A DNA stretch of 64,000 nucleotides from Chrysaora quinquecirrha (lineage: Eukaryota; Cnidaria; Scyphozoa; Semaeostomeae; Pelagiidae): positions 124,001 through 188,000 of the forward strand of contig JACTAT010000341.1 of assembly GCA_014526335.1 (NCBI GenBank), given 5' to 3'. The notes under the pieces were generated by a model. The model worked only from the letters and a program-made list of their open reading frames with translations. It was not told the origin of the DNA and ran no database searches. Position numbers and translations under genes: made by a program. This document shows, piece after piece, positions 33,338-44,639 of the stretch (positions are counted from its first letter, which is position 1; the number at the start of each line of letters is the position of its first letter).

Positions 33338-35710
33338 ATGTCAAGTTTGGGCAACCAAATTATTTTGACCGAAGAGGATGTACCTGGTGCCAAACTTTTA
33401 AAACCAGCAGTGGACTGTAGCGTTATTGAATTGAAGCGATGGCTTGAGTGTCACGGAGAGAAAAGAACTGGCAAGAAAAGAGATCTGATTCAGAGGGTAG
33501 AAGGTTGTTTATCGATACAGAAAAAAGTGGATCTGAAAGTTGATGGTGGAAAATGGTATGCAATGAAAGCTTCGAAACTGAATTTGAACACTCAAGGAGC
33601 ATTGCAAGATGAATCAAGTCAAGCTCTATGCACTGACTGGAAGATGTTCCCTTCCCAGGATATTCCTGCCATGTATAACTATGGGCATCTGTATCACTAT
33701 CTCGTGGAATCTCTTCAGAATGAATTCCTTGACCTTGCTGATGAGGACAAGAGTGATAGTGAAGGATCAGGAACAGAGAGTAGTGGCACTGCGACTGCCA
33801 AGCCATTAAAAAAGGGCAGAAATTTATTAAAGAGCGGTTTTGTGGAGAATATTCAAGACAATGGAAATTCAAAGGATTACTTTGCCAGAGCCCATGTCCA
33901 CCACTCAATGAGGAAAGAGTACCTCTGTCTGTGCAAGTCAAGATTAGCAAAGGGAGTGGGTTTGTTCAACATGCAAGCTGCAATTGCATTGCCAGATCTT
34001 TGGGAAGATGTGCTCATGTTGCTGCTCTCTTATTATTCATCAATGATTACTCTTGAGCATGGCCATATGGTGCAAGTTCCAAAGACATCTGAGCCTTGCT
34101 CATGGAATAGAGGAAAAAAGCGCCAGAAGAACCCCAAGCCTTTACATGAAGCAGAATACAAGCCAAGTGAAGTACCAAAGAAAACAAAACTTTATAATTG
34201 GGACCCTAGGCCAGCAAAGTACCATGGTAAGGTTGACGAGGTACTACAAAATACGTTTGTGACCAACTTGCAAAGTTATAGTGCAGGTGTGGGAGAAATC
34301 TCAATGTGGGAAACAGTTCTTGCCATCAAATATAGTGATTTTGATCTTGAAGATGCTGACCTCAGTATCTTGAGATTACTTGTGCGAAAGTTTAAAGAAA
34401 ATTTGCAGGAGCAAAGTGATAAGCTTTGTGGGGAGCATGAATCATCTTGCCAAGTTCCTGGTACAGAGGATCAGAGCAAATCTGAAACATGGTTTGCAGA
34501 GCGCTGGCCAAGAGTAACTGCCTCAAAATGCCATTACCTTGTTTCCTTGTGGAATGCAGTCTTGGCATTCAAGGTGGAAGCAAAACAACGCTGCTTCAAA
34601 TTCCTATATGAACGATTGTGGTTTAAGCAAAACATCTGTACTGCAGACATGAAGTATGGGATTGATGCTGAACCAGCAGCTCGAGATGCATATGTTAAAG
34701 CTACGGATAACACAGTAACAGAAACTGGGTTATGGATTAACAAAATGTATCCTCATCTTGGTGCAAGCCCAGACGGACTTGTTGTAGATAAAGAGTCTGG
34801 TACTGCAGGAATTTTGGAAATTAAATGTCTAAAACTATTGAAAACAAGGACAGTTGAGGAAGTAATTTCTGGTTGGAAAGACTGCACAATTCCAAAGGAA
34901 ACCCTTCAGCATCAGTGCTTCAAACTTGAAAGTGATGGATTAATCCATTTAAAGCGAAGCCATCAGACCTGGCCGTTTATGGCGGGCGATCGCCGCGCGC
35001 GCCTCCACGCCCGCCTCATTTGCTCAAGGCGGGCGTTAGACTGCCCGCCTCTTCAGTTGTTTTCATAGCAAATCGCCCGCCTTGGGTTTTTAATTTATCT
35101 TTTGGTTAATAATTTTCATTATTGTTATTAACCCTTTTAACTTTCTGGTAACATAAGTGGTTAATTTAAATGCATTAATGACCTGTTTGTGTATTTAAAT
35201 AGACAAAGCGCTTGAGGAATGTAATAAACACTCGTTCAGAAAACGATAAAGTTTACGAGTTTTCAAGTCGCAATCTAGTCAAACTTTGCAAAAATAGAAA
35301 TTGCGATGATAAAAGATTAAAAACAACACAAAAACTCAAGGAGAACATTAATCTATCTGTCAGTACATTCTGAAAGCATTCCGTTGAGATACTAAGTAGT
35401 TTAAAAATCGCCTGCCTGACTTGGCGAGGAGGGCGATTTGACCGCCCGCCTGCTAAAATGTTCATGGCCAGGACTGAGCCATGGGTATTATTTCCAGATT
35501 CAGTTGCAGCTTCTGGTAACTGGAGGTCATTTTTGTGATTTTGTTCTTTTCTCTCAAAAAGGACCTCCATCAATTGAGAGATTCTATCCAGAAAGTGGCA
35601 TCCAGATGCAAATCATCAAAGCAACTTCAGAGTTCTGGGAAAAAGTCTTGGTACCTGAATATTTTCTAATGAAGGTGCCACGTGGACTACTTCCAGTTAT
35701 TTTAGATTGA
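33338..35710 (+). pseudogene. ISL2EU second protein: SAP, SWIM zinc finger and YqaJ nuclease
   Basis: From the ATG at 33338, a SAP-like DNA-binding motif comes first (S-V-I-E-L-K-R-W-L, K-R-T-G-K-K-R-D-L-I, residues 28-52). The frame stays open for 576 codons. Between about 33918 and 34055 the true coding frame is shifted and encodes a SWIM finger, C-N-C-I-A-R-S-L-G-R-C-A-H (C-x-C-x7-C-x-H). Main-frame coding resumes with P-C-S-W-N-R-G-K-K-R and Y-N-W-D-P-R-P. The YqaJ-type nuclease core has E near residue 444 (D-A-E-P-A-A-R), D in G-A-S-P-D-G (about 476) and L-E-I-K-C (about 493). At 34964 a 513-bp insertion cuts the gene. The end (Y-Y-F-Q-I-Q-L-Q-L-L, H-F-C-D-F-V) resumes at 35483 in a compatible frame. 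DNA end processing during transposition is inferred. Confidence 0.85.
34964..35476. mobile_element. 513-bp GC-rich TIR element inserted in the YqaJ gene
   Basis: The ends CAGACCTGGCC (34964-34974) and GGCCAGGACTG (35466-35476) are inverted with one mismatch. AGCCAT flanks both sides (34958-34963, 35477-35482) as a 6-bp duplication. Inner sequence near both ends is built of GGCGGGCG/CGCCCGCC-like blocks (34980-35052; 35418-35452), while the centre is AT-rich. Removing the insert with one AGCCAT leaves the host frame open, which confirms the boundaries. There is no coding capacity. The CAG start is hAT-like, but hAT usually makes 8 bp. Confidence 0.85.
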
Positions 35711-35961
35711 AACTGCTTGTATTATCTATATATTTTTGATACTTTGATGCCTAATACTGATTGCAGGTTTACACCAAAACTTTTATGTGCTTGTTTTTTG
35801 AGAATTATATACTATTTTATTCACATCTATAGAGTTGCTGATGAGAATGTATATATCTATATAGATCTATATTTGATATGTATCATTATAATAACCTTTT
35901 TAGGTTTATAACACTTATTTTCAAAAAAATCCATATAAACTTTCCCAGGTTCTCTAATTGC
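35711..35961. other. Spacer between the convergent ISL2EU genes
   Basis: AT-rich 250-base gap between the nuclease stop and the transposase end, likely holding both 3' ends. A TATAGATCTATAT-like palindrome lies near 35855-35870. Confidence 0.4.
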
Positions 35962-37577
35962 TTATTTACAGAGACATGGTTGAAAATTAACAAGACAACA
36001 TGAAACATATACAAGCTGTGATGCAATGGAACTAAGGTTCAATGGGATTATGTTTCCTATTAGTCTAAACTTCTTGAGTCTTTCGTTGAATCTCTCCACA
36101 TGGATTCTGGCCTTGGCAATCCTTTTTGTTGCAAGTTCTTCTTCTTTTGTAAGGCAATCCCTTTTGCCAAGAAATGGTGGTATATGTATTGTTGCTTGCT
36201 TGTTGAACAATAAATCTTGCACAGTAAATCCTTTATCAACCAGTATTGCATCACCTGGATTAATATGCCTCAGAATTCCACTTTCCGAAAAATGGACACA
36301 TCATCAATGCTCCCCTCAAACAAATCAGACACGAAGCAAGCAGAGCCATTGGGGGTCACAGCAATTAAACATTTCATAGTGTTGTGATGCTTATATGAGG
36401 AAAACATGTTTCCCTGTTGTGCATAATTGCTTGGTGTTTGGCAGAAGAATTCGTACAGTCTACAGAGCATCTCACATTCTTAAATTTTTGGAAAACTTTT
36501 GGCAAAAAGTCCTCAGAGCTTGTCTGCTAGGAAACATTAAATGTTCAAACTCTTTGAAGTGGCAAAACATGAACTGGATCCATGTTACAAAATTTTCTCA
36601 CCACAGTATTACTTATACTGTACATATGAGCAATTGTTGCAATGTTGAATCCTCTACGCAGTCTCAATAATGTGAGAAAAAGCTGTTCCTTTACAGATAT
36701 ACCCTGTGGCTCTCCTCTTGCAAGGCTCCTTTTCAATATTTTCAGGACCATCCCAGTAAGACAGTTCATATTTCGCTGGTCCTAAGAACTCAAATAGAGC
36801 CTCAAATTGTTCAGTGTGAAGCCCTGTAAAATATTTGCACTTTTTGTCATCTGCTATTATGATTTCAGAAGACATTAAATTGACCTCTTTCTGCTCTGAA
36901 GGGAATAAACCTATGCCTTCTTGAATAAGTCGATTTCTGTAGATCATGGTCTCTACTTTTGCTCCTAGTGTGTACTTACAGTACACAGTCTGGGTTTCTT
37001 TGTCTGTACGCCCCTGGTCTTGAGATTCAAGAGAGGCTCTGCTAGGCCCAGGGAGTCCCGATTCAAATAAAACGCTGGTATCTTCCGATTGCTCTTCAGT
37101 ATCACCAGGTACTGGAAAACACGAAGACTCTTGCTGGTGTTTTTTCGAGGCACCAGTTTCTTCGATTGGATTTTCCCTGCGCTTCCTGGACCTTGATCTC
37201 GTCTTTGCCCGTGTTGCCCGTTGATTTTGTTCCTTCTCAGTCAGCGTTGCAAGGACCGGGTAAGGATGGTCTTCCGTTGGGCCTTTGCCTTCCATAAAAT
37301 GTAAGGTGCATATGTACGTGTCCTTCTTTATATCTGATATTTTCGAAAAATCTTTCCTCCCACATGCATGAAGCCACCTTTTTGCCTTCTCGGTTTTGAG
37401 GATTTGTTGCCCTTTCTCCCACTCTGTCATTCCATCCTTGACATTTCCAGGCTTTGGAAATCGAATAAAGTTAGTTCCTTCTGGTAACTTTTCTGGATAA
37501 CGGGAATCTGACTTGCATACACCCCATGCACAGTGTTTTGTTGCACCTTTACTTCTAGTATTCTCAGCGTTGTACAT
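35962..37577 (-). pseudogene. ISL2EU transposase: THAP finger, linker and DDE_4 catalytic domain
   Basis: From the ATG at 37577, a THAP-type C2CH finger is visible: C-A-W-G-V-C (residues 17-22), conserved W and F-P residues, and the C-T-L-H-F end near residue 90. A basic linker follows (R-S-R-S-R-K-R-R). The helical region before the catalytic core (I-S-V-K-E-Q-L-F-L-T-L-L-R-L-R-R-G-F) lies near 36690 in a shifted frame. The D1 block C-S-V-D-C-T is near 36460, S-D-L-F-E-G-S near 36310, and V-D-K-G-F near 36230, followed by the final E in the V-E-R-F-N-E-R helix near 36105. At least three frameshifts (near 36725, 36580 and 36490) inactivate it. The order and sequence are those of Tnp_4/THAP transposases. 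Confidence 0.88.
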
Positions 37578-37691
37578 TATCTTTATATCTTAGATTTCGA
37601 TAAAAACAGAGATACAGAGATGCAGTTTCAAGGCTGCCTTCACAGTAGCTTGCGTGATGAGAATAGAAATGTTTGTCCGCATTTCGATCCC

Positions 37692-39870
37692 ATACTGCTT
37701 TGCGCGCAACACCATCAATCTATTTTTAGATCCGACGAGTAAGCCTATTGCTGCAGTTTCATTTTGCTGTGCTGGCCGAAGGTTCCATTGGCCTAATTGT
37801 TCGATGAAAATCTTGAGAATTCTCTGCAATCGCTAGAGATATATCCAATCTGTGGAGTATTTTTTATCTTTGAATAGCTTTTACACCTGATTGTTGTATA
37901 TCTAACGCTTCCCAAGTTTTTTAAAAACTTTGAATACAGGCCGGTGCAGCGGGTAGTATTGTCAAGCTGAACTGTTTGATTCGCCAAAAAAACAGTTGAT
38001 ATTGGATTATTTTGTTACAAGAAATGGATAAATCGTTGCAATTATATTTTGAAGAGCAAGCGCAACCCTTTGATGATTGCTCTTTTCGCTGAGTTTGAAG
38101 AATTTTTTCGGTGTTGTCTGCACTCTGCACACACAGAACCATGTAGAAACAAGTAGTAACAAGTTGAATTCAAAGAAGTTACAAACAAGAAACAAGTTGC
38201 TCCTCTGTCACTTGTCTTAAAAAATTCAATTTAGACAGTGTTGGAATATGGAAGAACAAGTATAAATTATTAGAGTAGTGCAACAAATAAATCCCTAACT
38301 TTTAATACAGTACAGTTATTATTTTTTTTAACATTGTACATATTCATTAACTTGAATTAAATTAAACTACACACTATTTCAAAATAGAAACTATTGGATG
38401 GCAAACTACTTCTTTTGTTAGTTCATATTTTTGCAGTTTCTTGCCCATCAAGTGCTCTCTATTGGTAGTATTAAGATGTTTCTAAAACAACAAATTCATG
38501 CTCATTGGCTTGAAATTTCATGATATGCAAAGGCACAGAATGCTTGAAAATTCTTTTATGCATAAGTGTCCCTGTTTCAATTGTCAGATGCAAGTGTAAA
38601 GGTTGTAGCACAAAGACCCCTGTTGTTTCAAACCTAGCTGAATTTTCATAGTTAAAATCTTAAGGTATGTTGAAAGCTCAAAGATCCAAGTGAGGGGGGA
38701 AAATGCCCAAGGACTTACTACATAGCTGTATAAATTTCAGTCAGGTCATAGGAAAAGTTATAACAGAAATTAGGATTTCAGACAAATTTTGATGCACACA
38801 AGCAAGGTATTCAGTAATGGTTTTCCAGAGATATTATGATTTTCTTAATATGGGTTTCACAAGTCTCAACATGATGGTTTGTGAGGCCACATAAAAACTG
38901 AATGACTATGAGTGTTTGCTCTTCCTCTATTATCTCAAAAGCTTTGCTCTTCATCTGTTATCTCAAAAGCTTTGTGAAAAGACCTATTTGAGCCCTTGTT
39001 TCTGTTGCTACGTTTGGTGATAAAACCTCATATAATTGAAACATGCTGCCTTATGGGCTTTCAATTAGCTGGTCTTGAGTTGAACTGTTCTGTTTGAGAC
39101 CATACTATGTAGCATAAGGGTACAAATAATCCTGATGTCTAGCATGTTCTTTTAACAATTTTTTTCTGCATCTTTCTTACTAAAAAAGTTGTTTTGAGTG
39201 TGAACGTGACTTATGGAATAATTCACAGGCAGCTAGATAACCTTAGTGAAATGCCTGTAACATTTTCCTGCACTGTGTTATGTGCCCACTGCAGGTAGCT
39301 GGAGGTTTGCCATTTGATGACATTGGTATCCACAGCCTAAAATTGTTGTAAATATCAATAATCAATACATCAATATAAAACCATAGCTTTGAATTTACTC
39401 ATTGTTTGCAAACGTAGTTTGTTGACTTTGCAACAAATTTCTTTTGCTTCCATTGCTTTTGCGGAAGCTTGCTATGGGCCTAAATTGTGATGGCGGTTGG
39501 TAATGCATCCAATTAGCGAAAAACGCTAAAAAGTAAAGTGCCATATCATCTATTAGCCTTGGGGCTCATAGGGGTTTATAAAAATATCAATGTTTCAATA
39601 GATTTAAAATATTTATTTGAATTGTCTTTTTCATTAAACCTCGTTTAGTTTTTCCAAAAAAGTAACTTGAAAGAGGCCACTTCGATGAGGTTTTTCGCAA
39701 GACAAAAAGTGACAAATTTCAAACGTTCATTACAAAGATCTTTTAACAAATCATTAGAAACTCGTGCCTTATATAAACAAAAAGGTTTAACAAATATTAT
39801 TATTAAGTTTGTACAGTGCTATTTTGAATATTTTATGAAAAACTTACTTTCAAAGTTTGCGGAAAAATGC
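37692..39870. other. Non-coding stretch with a short tandem duplication
   Basis: A unit of about 29 bases, 'gctcttcMtctRttatctcaaaagcttt', is repeated directly near 38922-38979. No gene is recognised. Small minus-strand frames at 37793-38195 overlap and lack motifs. Confidence 0.4.
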
Positions 39871-39879
39871 TCACAACTC

Positions 39880-40310
39880 CAACATTAGACTTTTGCTGCA
39901 AAATCGCCGATATATGCATGGGCAACTTCGTTTCATACCTTCTCTTGGAGGTCATTTTATTGGAAAATGACAGCCATCAACTGCTCCAAAAGCAAAAGAA
40001 AACTGCCATTCATCATCCACGAGAGCCATTTCATCTTAAAACTCCTGCAGCTTCTTTTGGAAGCGTTTTGCCACAGTTTTATCCCCAAGTTCCTTAACAA
40101 TAGCTTTATTTATTACAAACAGTCACAGTGCCAAGTCCTGTAATTTCTGATATTGTGTGAAAATAATCACCTCTTCCCACCCTAAACAGAAAAATAGCTC
40201 ATCTGCATTCTGGTTGTATCAGGTCCTCAGTAGGTGAAACCTTCTCCAGGATATTCTGTACATGTTCCAGAAGATTAAGGAAGGTTTGTCTGGAAACACG
40301 GAAAAAATAT
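39880..40310 (-). pseudogene. Harbinger/HARBI1-like transposase fragment
   Basis: Minus-strand reading from 40310 gives a helix-turn-helix-like R-Q-T-F-L-N-L-L-E-H-V, then L-F-R-V-G-R-G-D-Y-F-H-T-I-S-E-I-T-G-L-G-T-V-T-V. Further left is F-A-F-G-A-V-D-G-C-H-F-P-I-K with a downstream P-P block near 39950. G-x-x-D-G-x-H-x-P-I is the first catalytic aspartate block of PIF/Harbinger nucleases, and the T-I-S-x-x-x-G-x-G-x-x-T-V block precedes it in HARBI1-like proteins. Stops interrupt both parts, and the rest of the DDE domain is missing after 39880. Confidence 0.7.
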
Positions 40311-42492
40311 ATAAATCATTTATTACTAAATCTTCTGCATGAACAAAACCTGTCTACAGTGATTATTTGCTGCTTTGCAAGAAGAAATAGGCCAGCATTC
40401 ATCATTACCCTGAATATTCTCTGCTGCTCATGGAGCCAGAGAAGTATTCTTTCTTGTTTTTCATGCTTCTTATGCTTTGAATCCGTTCTTTTCAGAATAA
40501 TAGAATTTCGAAAACTCACCAGTTGAACTCATCGCAAAAATTTGCGCCCCTTTAAAACCTTGTTACGATGACACTTACACCCAGTTCCAATTATTGTGTA
40601 GTTCAATTTACATTTGCTGGCGTGGCAACAGAGTGGCACACATAAATCATTCCCATATTTGCTGAGCTTGAGTCGAACTGAAGGATATTTGGTTCAGCAT
40701 GGCAGCAGCACGACTTATAAACTAAGCCTAAGTGCACTTGAGTGGTTGGTTCCTAAGATGTTGGCATTGGATCACACAAGACATACCCCTGACTGCTCAT
40801 TTTCATTGCCATTTTACAACAACTTCAAAGAAAACATCCTATAACTTAGCACGAGTAAAAGCCAACTTTACTTCAAAATAGAACCAAGAAATTTTCATTG
40901 CTGCCAGAAGATCAAGCTCTTGAGCAAAACAATAAATATACCCTAATGCCTACCAACTTCACTTTTCATATTTCTATATTACTCAACATCTGAAGAAATT
41001 TTTTGGTAATATATTGGTACATAGTCACGTGAGATGACGATATTTGGACTGCAGTAAGGAAAGTGGACATTATTGGACAAGGTTACTAAAAAGGGAGATG
41101 ACTGACATTTACTTATCTTATTGAGCTTCATGTTTCCTTTCAAAATCTGCAATCTGTTTTTAGATTTGATGTCATCAGCATTAAATGAATGTCATGATGT
41201 CATTAATGACATAATGCTTCAGTTATTTTTGGAAAGTTTCAAAATGACAATTTTTGAATTCTCTACACTTTAGAGTTCTATAACCGTGCCTTCCTTTACA
41301 TTCTTATCACAATTCAGGCATTCAAAGTTATATTTTAGGAACACCTCGATTTGTTAATGTACAAAATTCATCTGTCAAATGGTATGATGTAGGCATAAGT
41401 GGCTTTTTCCAAGTGAATGGACTTTTAAACTTTCCTGAGACCTTATGGACAATTTTAGTGCCATAATCCTTTACTTCAGATTCACTTTTCTTTATGATTT
41501 GTCATTTTGTTATGTCAATATTACATCACCATAGAAGAGGGGAGCGCCCAAACATATGTATTTGTTTGTTTGTGATACTGTATCCCTATGCCACGTTTCA
41601 TAGCCCTTCTTCATCTCAGAGGCATTTTAAACAGGGGGAGGTGGAACAACTTATAAATGTTAGGTCCAACAAAGCTCCTATGGATTAGGGTTATTGAAAG
41701 TTGACAGTGGGGCTTTAGGTATTCTTCATAATCATACATCAGGATTTTAAAATCATTTAAAGTGACTATGATGGAGACCATGATAAGACAAGACATCACG
41801 AGGACACAATGTTAAAGCATTCCAGAACACAATTGAAGAGGCAGGCAATCCGTTCAAAGAAGGTGATGTGTTAATATCTTGTATCAAAAAATGTTATGAA
41901 TAACAATGTAGCAAATTCCTTAAAAATTGCCGTTTCTGAAGGTACAAGACCGTATGAAAAATTTATCAATCACAGTAGGAGCGGCTATTTACGGATATTT
42001 ATCAGATATTTAGAAGATATTTATATTTGTCTATGTGCCATCAATCATGACCTGGTGACTCTGCTTCTGACTGGAAGATTCGGTTATTTGGTTTTCAATG
42101 TATAAGCAGTTGGGCTTTGCTTTAGCAGGAAACCTCTCAGTTTTTCAATCTTCACAGTAGTATAGTAAATCTGTTCCAGAGGCTACCAGGATATTCAAAG
42201 TGTTCTGTCTTTGTGATTATTTGGCAGTCATTCTTCTTTGGTAGTAAGCTCTTGACTACAGGAAACTAGTGTGTGCCTTTGTTGGAATTCTGTGGACAAA
42301 ATACATTTATCAAGCTTCTAGCTAAAAACGGCAAAAATTTAGAAATCAAATTGCTATATAATTTTGTGTGGACCCGGCTTAAATACAAAGATAAAGTATA
42401 GTGAACGAGAATTGTTTTACTGTCCAACATGTGATTGCTGGGCTAATATTTTTTCAACCTATCAGGCAACGCACCCAGTGTTATCGAGAATA
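40311..42492. other. Long non-coding stretch, nothing recognised
   Basis: AT-rich, stop-filled on both strands, with open frames under 80 codons and no motifs. The part at 40316-40519 may be the Harbinger N-terminal region, but no domain supports it. Confidence 0.35.
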
Positions 42493-42767
42493 AACCAAAC
42501 GTAGTGACGGGTAATTTGGATTCTATGAGCTGTGAACTGCAAGGAGCAGCAGACTACATGAGATTGCACGCACAGGCAGGAAGATCACTATTTAAAGAGC
42601 AGAGAAAGAGGACAGATGGATAAATGAAATCATTGTGCTGAATTTTGAAGTTCAGCTACTCTCTATTTGTATATTAATAAAGGGTGGGAATGGGCGTGGC
42701 ATGTAGTCTACTGCTCCTTGCAGTTCACAGCTCATTGAGTCCAAATTGCCCATCACTACATTTGGTT
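42493..42767. mobile_element. Foldback element with 68-bp inverted arms
   Basis: The arm at 42493-42560 is reverse-complemented at 42700-42767 with about six mismatches in 68 positions, including an exact shared core 'atgagctgtgaactgcaagg'. The 139-base centre is non-coding. A MITE or a solo foldback is inferred. No convincing target duplication is visible beside the arms. Confidence 0.7.
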
Positions 42768-42984
42768 AATTTTCGATTCTACCTCACTGCTCCTACCTCA
42801 CTGCTCCTAGCCCTGTCTGAATGGAGTGCAAAGCTGCAGAGCCTGCCAAAGGTGTTGCTGGTAAAGCAGGTTTAGACTAAACGAAATACGAATTTTTTCC
42901 CCCATTTTCATGTATTTTACATGTAGCAGAACAAGTGAATAAATTTGCAAACAAAACAATGCTGCTTAAGCAGTCCTGGTCAAC

Positions 42985-44620
42985 AAGGAATGATATCCTT
43001 TGTGATATCCTTTGTGATATTCTGTGTGATATCCTTTAGAGACAGTAAACTATTCTCTGGAAGACTGTTATAGAGATGCAGCACTTCATTTCAAACCCTA
43101 AATTTTGACATACTTTGGCCGAGGTGGATACCAGTTGAAAATTCCTTTAAGAAATCTGGCGATCACGGAGTACTCTGAGATAGAGGCATACCCAGGTATG
43201 GTAACCACTGCTGCTAATGCACTGCGTGCTGCACAGTGTCTACTATACAAGCATGCTCCTTTGTAAAGTCGCAGGAAAAATTCAAGTAGTTTATTTACAG
43301 TCTGATGAATGGGATTTTCACCAAACTCATCACAAAAGGGCTCCCAGCTTCTGAGCACTAAGTTGTATTTGGATTTTGTTTTATCTTTCCAAGAATCCAT
43401 AATGATCTCGCTAACATTCTTTGAAACTTGTCTGTTTTTTATGTGTCCCAAGATACCAGTGCTGCAAAAAGCTTTGTTTTTGGTATTAGCAGATGTCTGA
43501 CATCTGGGTTGAATGGCAGTGTGATCAGTGTTCTGATTTTTGGTAACACTATGGGCTCCTTCACAAGCATTTTCTTCATTATTGTGTACCAATACTGTGT
43601 GGGCCAGTCTGGTATAATTATGATCCCCGTAGCATGCTCTTTTGCTACTTTCGATAGCATTGCTCCAATTAGGCCAAAAGGAGGATAGGCATAAAATTTA
43701 ATATCTGCCCAAGATATGCTAAACACAGCAACGGCAATAGAGCCTGTATCTGGTGTCCAAGAAACATATTGGTCTACTTGGTGATTTAGCCTAGATGCAA
43801 ACAAATCAATATCAGAGAGAAAGTTTAGCTTTAAGACTATTTGTTGAAAAATTTTGGGCTTTAGCATTCACTCAAATTGGTCACTGAATTCACGTGACAT
43901 TGTCTTCAGTTGTGTTATCTTTCCCTGGAATGTAGGCTGCAGGGAGCCACATATTTTTGTCTATACAGAAATTGCCAAATTTCTTTTGCAAGCGTATCAC
44001 AGTCAGGAGATTTTATGTCACCCATGTGGTTAATTTAAGCAATAGCAGTGCAGTTGTCGCTCCTGATTCTAAAGTAGCCATAGTAGGCTTTTATTGCTAG
44101 AAAGACTGCTTTCAACTCTAAGAAGTTAATGTGATTTAGTTCGGAGCTGCCCCATCTTCCACCGGTTGGGAGTTTTCCATCTGTGCCCCCCAGCCCTTAT
44201 GGCTTGCATCAGTAGTGATTAGACAATCTACTAGGGGTATCTCAATGTATCTAACAGAGGATCTGATATGGTGTTGCCAGCAGAGAAGTTCCTCTACAGA
44301 CCCCAAGGGTAGCTGTGGCAGTTTGGTCTCAAAGTCTCCTTTAGCTGACCTCAATTGTTTTATTTTGAACCTTTCTAAATTTCGGTAGTGCAACTGGCCA
44401 AAGAGGATAGCTGGAAAAGTTGAAATCAGGAATCTTTTTCAATTGGTTTGGGAATGTTTTGTAAACTTCGCCAGACAGCTTCTATCGACTCTAAGCAGTA
44501 GACCTATCTTTTTTTTGACATGTTGCGGAGTTTCAAGGAGTTCTCATCAACTTCTTGAACTTCGTCCTTGTAAACTTTGTTTTGTTTGAAACTGGCACTG
44601 AAAAAAACGTATATGTCTTG
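42985..44620 (-). pseudogene. DIRS-type retrotransposon: RNase H and tyrosine recombinase (minus strand)
   Basis: Minus-strand order: L-H-Y-R-N-L-E and T-T-D-A-S-H-K-G-W-G (44393-44190, RNase H), then E-L-N-H-I-N-F-L-E-L-K-A-V and R-S-D-N-C-T-A (44140-44050). D-L-F-A-S-R-L-N-H-Q and P-P-F-G-L-I-G follow (43800-43670), then I-I-P-D-W-P-T-Q-Y-W-Y. The recombinase N-terminal domain begins near 43410 (I-M-D-S-W-K-D-K-T, R-S-A-L-A-A-V, R-F-L-K-G-I-F-N). The recombinase catalytic R-H-R-Y part is missing. Region 42992-43038 is a 12-bp tandem repeat inside the would-be L-S-L-K-D-I-T segment. Several frameshifts and a TAA near 44035 disable it. Confidence 0.85.
42992..43038. repeat. Four tandem 12-bp units
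   Basis: GATATCCTTTGT occurs twice exactly (42992-43015), followed by a diverged GATATTCTGTGT and a partial GATATCCTTTA. It lies within the DIRS recombinase remnant and probably arose by slippage after inactivation, since the unit keeps frame but duplicates I-T-K-D. Confidence 0.8.
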
Positions 44621-44639
44621 TAGATTATCCTACATTGAA

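Larger units (their letters stand above)
33085..37691. mobile_element. ISL2EU-type DNA transposon with two convergent genes
   Basis: A 23-base end, GGGATCGGAATGCGGACAAA then CAT (33085-33107), is inverted at 37669-37691 with one mismatch. Outside both copies, G-C-A-A-A-G-C-A is also shared (33073 and the 37698 side). Between them lie a plus-strand SAP/SWIM/YqaJ nuclease gene and a minus-strand THAP/DDE_4 transposase gene, tail to tail. That pairing is the known coding layout of the ISL2EU superfamily. Total length is about 4.6 kb including a 513-bp secondary insertion. Both genes carry lesions, so it is not autonomous now. Confidence 0.85.

Noticed and set aside
33423..33950. 175-codon minus-strand frame
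   Set aside because: Antisense shadow of the YqaJ nuclease gene; composition rich in S, H and Q as expected of an antisense reading.
36026..36379. Plus-strand 117-codon frame with Leu/Ser-rich start
   Set aside because: Antisense of the ISL2EU transposase catalytic domain.
42684..42875. Plus-strand 63-codon frame with signal-like start
   Set aside because: It lies on the right arm of a foldback element; hydrophobicity is due to the arm sequence.
43428..43688. Plus-strand frame across the DIRS region
   Set aside because: Antisense to clear DIRS coding.
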